A DNA stretch of 64,000 bases, taken from Pseudomonadota bacterium. Its GTDB lineage: Bacteria; Pseudomonadota; Alphaproteobacteria; Dongiales; Dongiaceae. Positions 62,526 to 64,000 of the stretch are shown here, one piece after another. Every line of letters begins with the position of its first letter. Positions within the stretch are counted from its first letter, which is position 1. The DNA is taken from NCBI GenBank assembly GCA_016183985.1, contig JACPDN010000007.1, positions 110,645 through 174,644 of the forward strand. The letters run 5' to 3'. Position numbers and translations under genes: made by a program. The notes under the pieces are model-generated. The model was not told where the DNA came from. It searched no databases and saw only the letters and a program-made list of their open reading frames with translations.

Positions 62526-63824
62526 ATGACCGAGATCTATCGCATCCAGGATTCCGATATCACTGCGCAGAACACCAAGGCGCTGCCTGCTTTGGAAGAA
62601 GATTACGATGCCCTGCGCCGGCGCCTCTCACGTGGCGGCAATGATATCGAAACGATCACCAACGCGGTGGCTGCTTTCGGCGTCGCCTTGCCGAGCTGGG
62701 GTGTCGGCACCGGCGGCACGCGCTTTGCCCGCTATCCCGGGATCGGCGAGCCGCGCCACCTCTTCGACAAGCTTGAGGATTGTGCCGTCATCAACCGACT
62801 GACGCGTGCCACCCCCACCGTCTCGCTGCACTTCCCCTGGGACAAGCCCAGCGACATCAAGGCGACGCGGCAATTCGCCGAGGAGCTGGGCCTTGGCTTC
62901 GATGCGGTCAACTCGAACACCTTCCAGGACGCCGCCGGGCAGAAGCTTTCCTACAAATTCGGCAGCCTCAGCCACACCGATGCGGCGACGCGTGCGCAGG
63001 CGGTGGCACACAACATCGACTGCATCGAACTCGGCAAGGCGCTGGGCTCGAAGGCGCTCACCGTCTGGGTCGGCGACGGCTCCAACTTCGCCGGCCAGCA
63101 GCATTTCACGCGGGCGCTGGAGCGCTACCTCGAGAGTGCCAAGGCGATCTATGCCGCCCTGCCCGCCGATTGGCACATGTATATCGAGCACAAGCTCTAT
63201 GAGCCGGCCTTCTATTCGACCGTGATCGCCGATTGGGGCACGAATTATCTGGCGGCCACGCAATTGGGACCGAAGGCGCGCTGCCTGGTCGATCTCGGCC
63301 ATCATGCGCCCAATACCAATATCGAGATGATCGTGGCGCGGCTCATCCAGTTCGGGAAGCTGGGCGGCTTCCATTTCAACGACAGCAAATATGGCGACGA
63401 TGATCTCGACAGCGGCTCGGTCAATCCGTTCCAGTTGTTCCTGATCTTCAACGAGCTGGTCGACGCCGCCGATCGCGGTGCCTTCGATGTGGCGCCGGCC
63501 TATATGCTGGACCAGTCACACAACGTCACCGATCCCATTGAAAGCCTGATGTCGAGCGCCATGGAATTGCAGCGCCGCTACGCGCAAGCCATGCTGATCG
63601 ACCGCGCGCGCCTGGAACAGGCGCAGGCGGAGAATGACGCGCTGATGGCCCTCGAAACCTTGAAGGCAGCCTTCAACACCGATGTGTCACCGATCCTCGG
63701 CATGGCGCGGCAGAGGAAGGGCGGCGCCATCGATCCGGTCGGCCTCTATCGCTGGTCGCAATATCGGCGACATAAGCAGAATGAACGCCCGGCGGCGGCG
63801 CGGCAGTCGGCGGGGATTGTTTAG
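62526..63824 (+). CDS. rhaI: L-rhamnose isomerase (RhaI type)
   Basis: 432 residues, TIM-barrel xylose-isomerase-like family. Metal and catalytic blocks: HMYIEHKLYEPAFYSTV near 218, CLVDLGHHAPNTNIEM near 258 and FHFNDSKYGDDDLDSG near 287. Starts 18 bases after rhaD and forms the second gene of rhaDI. Converts L-rhamnose to L-rhamnulose. No RhaU mutarotase gene is found in the locus. Confidence 0.92.
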   Translation: MTEIYRIQDSDITAQNTKALPALEEDYDALRRRLSRGGNDIETITNAVAAFGVALPSWGVGTGGTRFARYPGIGEPRHLFDKLEDCAVINRLTRATPTVSLHFPWDKPSDIKATRQFAEELGLGFDAVNSNTFQDAAGQKLSYKFGSLSHTDAATRAQAVAHNIDCIELGKALGSKALTVWVGDGSNFAGQQHFTRALERYLESAKAIYAALPADWHMYIEHKLYEPAFYSTVIADWGTNYLAATQLGPKARCLVDLGHHAPNTNIEMIVARLIQFGKLGGFHFNDSKYGDDDLDSGSVNPFQLFLIFNELVDAADRGAFDVAPAYMLDQSHNVTDPIESLMSSAMELQRRYAQAMLIDRARLEQAQAENDALMALETLKAAFNTDVSPILGMARQRKGGAIDPVGLYRWSQYRRHKQNERPAAARQSAGIV

Positions 63825-63875
63825 AAAGATAGGAGCCCGCACCGCGAAAGGCTGTGACGGCACCCGTCACTTGGC

Positions 63876-63984
63876 GCCCCCCTCCCAACCCTCCCCCTGA
63901 AGGGAGAGGGCTTTCTCACCGAACTCGCACCGACCACCTCGTTCCAATTCCCTCTCCCTTCAGGGGGAGGGTTAGGGAGGGGGG
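63876..63984. repeat. Inverted pair of dispersed GC-rich repeats after rhaI
   Basis: Two 34-35 base arms, 63877-63910 and 63950-63984, are reverse complements except for one missing T. Each arm holds its own hairpin (CCCTCTCCC, TTCA, GGGGGAGGG). Noncoding; it could act as a transcription end for rhaDI. The remaining 16 bases to the edge show nothing. Confidence 0.75.
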
Positions 63985-64000
63985 TAGCGATGACTTTCTC

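Overview
The window is about 62% GC and densely coded, with short intergenic gaps, many ATGA or TAATG stop/start overlaps and palindromic dispersed repeats built around GTCAT..CCCGGG. It has no IS element, tRNA, rRNA or CRISPR array that I can see. Gene content (ABC importers of every major type, a rhaRSTPQK/rhaDI rhamnose locus, AraC, GntR, DeoR and MarR regulators) suggests a free-living, metabolically broad alphaproteobacterium, probably Rhodospirillales-like. That placement is inference, since no marker gene is present.

Region 1 (1-8040) is an aromatic amine/acid module. A minus-strand operon runs HpaE-type aldehyde dehydrogenase, HpaD-type extradiol dioxygenase, FAH-family hydrolase/isomerase, acetoacetate-decarboxylase-family enzyme and an aromatic amino acid decarboxylase cut by the window edge. 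A MarR regulator, an APC permease and a P450 sit beside it. Two near-identical TTCGACRTCGAA palindromes in front of the operon and the permease look like the MarR operators.

Region 2 (8094-27971) is the most unusual part. It holds an AruI-like ThDP decarboxylase; an AraC regulator; a B12-dependent diol dehydratase whose large and medium subunits are fused, plus its small subunit; an isochorismatase-fold hydrolase; a class I glutamine amidotransferase; and a PotABCD-like importer. These are followed by an amino-alcohol dehydrogenase, a second paralogous AraC regulator, and a bacterial microcompartment operon of the RMM (aminoacetone/1-amino-2-propanol) type: APH-fold kinase, class III PLP phospho-lyase-like enzyme, CoA-acylating aldehyde dehydrogenase with a C-terminal encapsulation-peptide-like helix, two BMC-T, one BMC-P, one BMC-H and a 141-residue protein with an N-terminal encapsulation-like helix. 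The promoters of the dehydratase, importer and microcompartment operons each carry a pair of GTCAA direct repeats spaced exactly 21 bp, the geometry of AraC half-sites. This ties three units into one proposed regulon. The proposed chemistry is amino alcohol uptake, phosphorylation and elimination to an aldehyde, which is also the product type of the diol dehydratase, then acyl-CoA formation inside the shell.

Region 3 (27977-40844) has a Rieske oxygenase plus GMC dehydrogenase pair with a divergent GlxA-type AraC regulator. A Liv-type importer operon follows, led by a class II histone-deacetylase-like (acetylamine) amidohydrolase, and then a 910-residue MalT-like LuxR regulator.

Region 4 (41008-53099) is a four-carbon sugar acid module. 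OtnI, DenD, OtnK and OtnC form a complete route from D-erythronate to dihydroxyacetone phosphate. They are joined by an ApnL-like lactonase, an SDR, a ribose-type importer whose ATPase has an extra C-terminal domain, a GntR/FCD regulator and a DMSP-lyase-like cupin. Region 5 (53284-63824) is an L-rhamnose locus: rhaS, rhaQ, rhaP, rhaT, rhaK, a 26-codon small frame and a DeoR-type rhaR on the minus strand, divergent from rhaD (aldolase-dehydrogenase fusion) and rhaI. No stretch over 300 bases lacks a gene; the longest gaps (5034-5328, 30775-31043, 21386-21646, 15245-15488, 60180-60413) are promoter regions described below.
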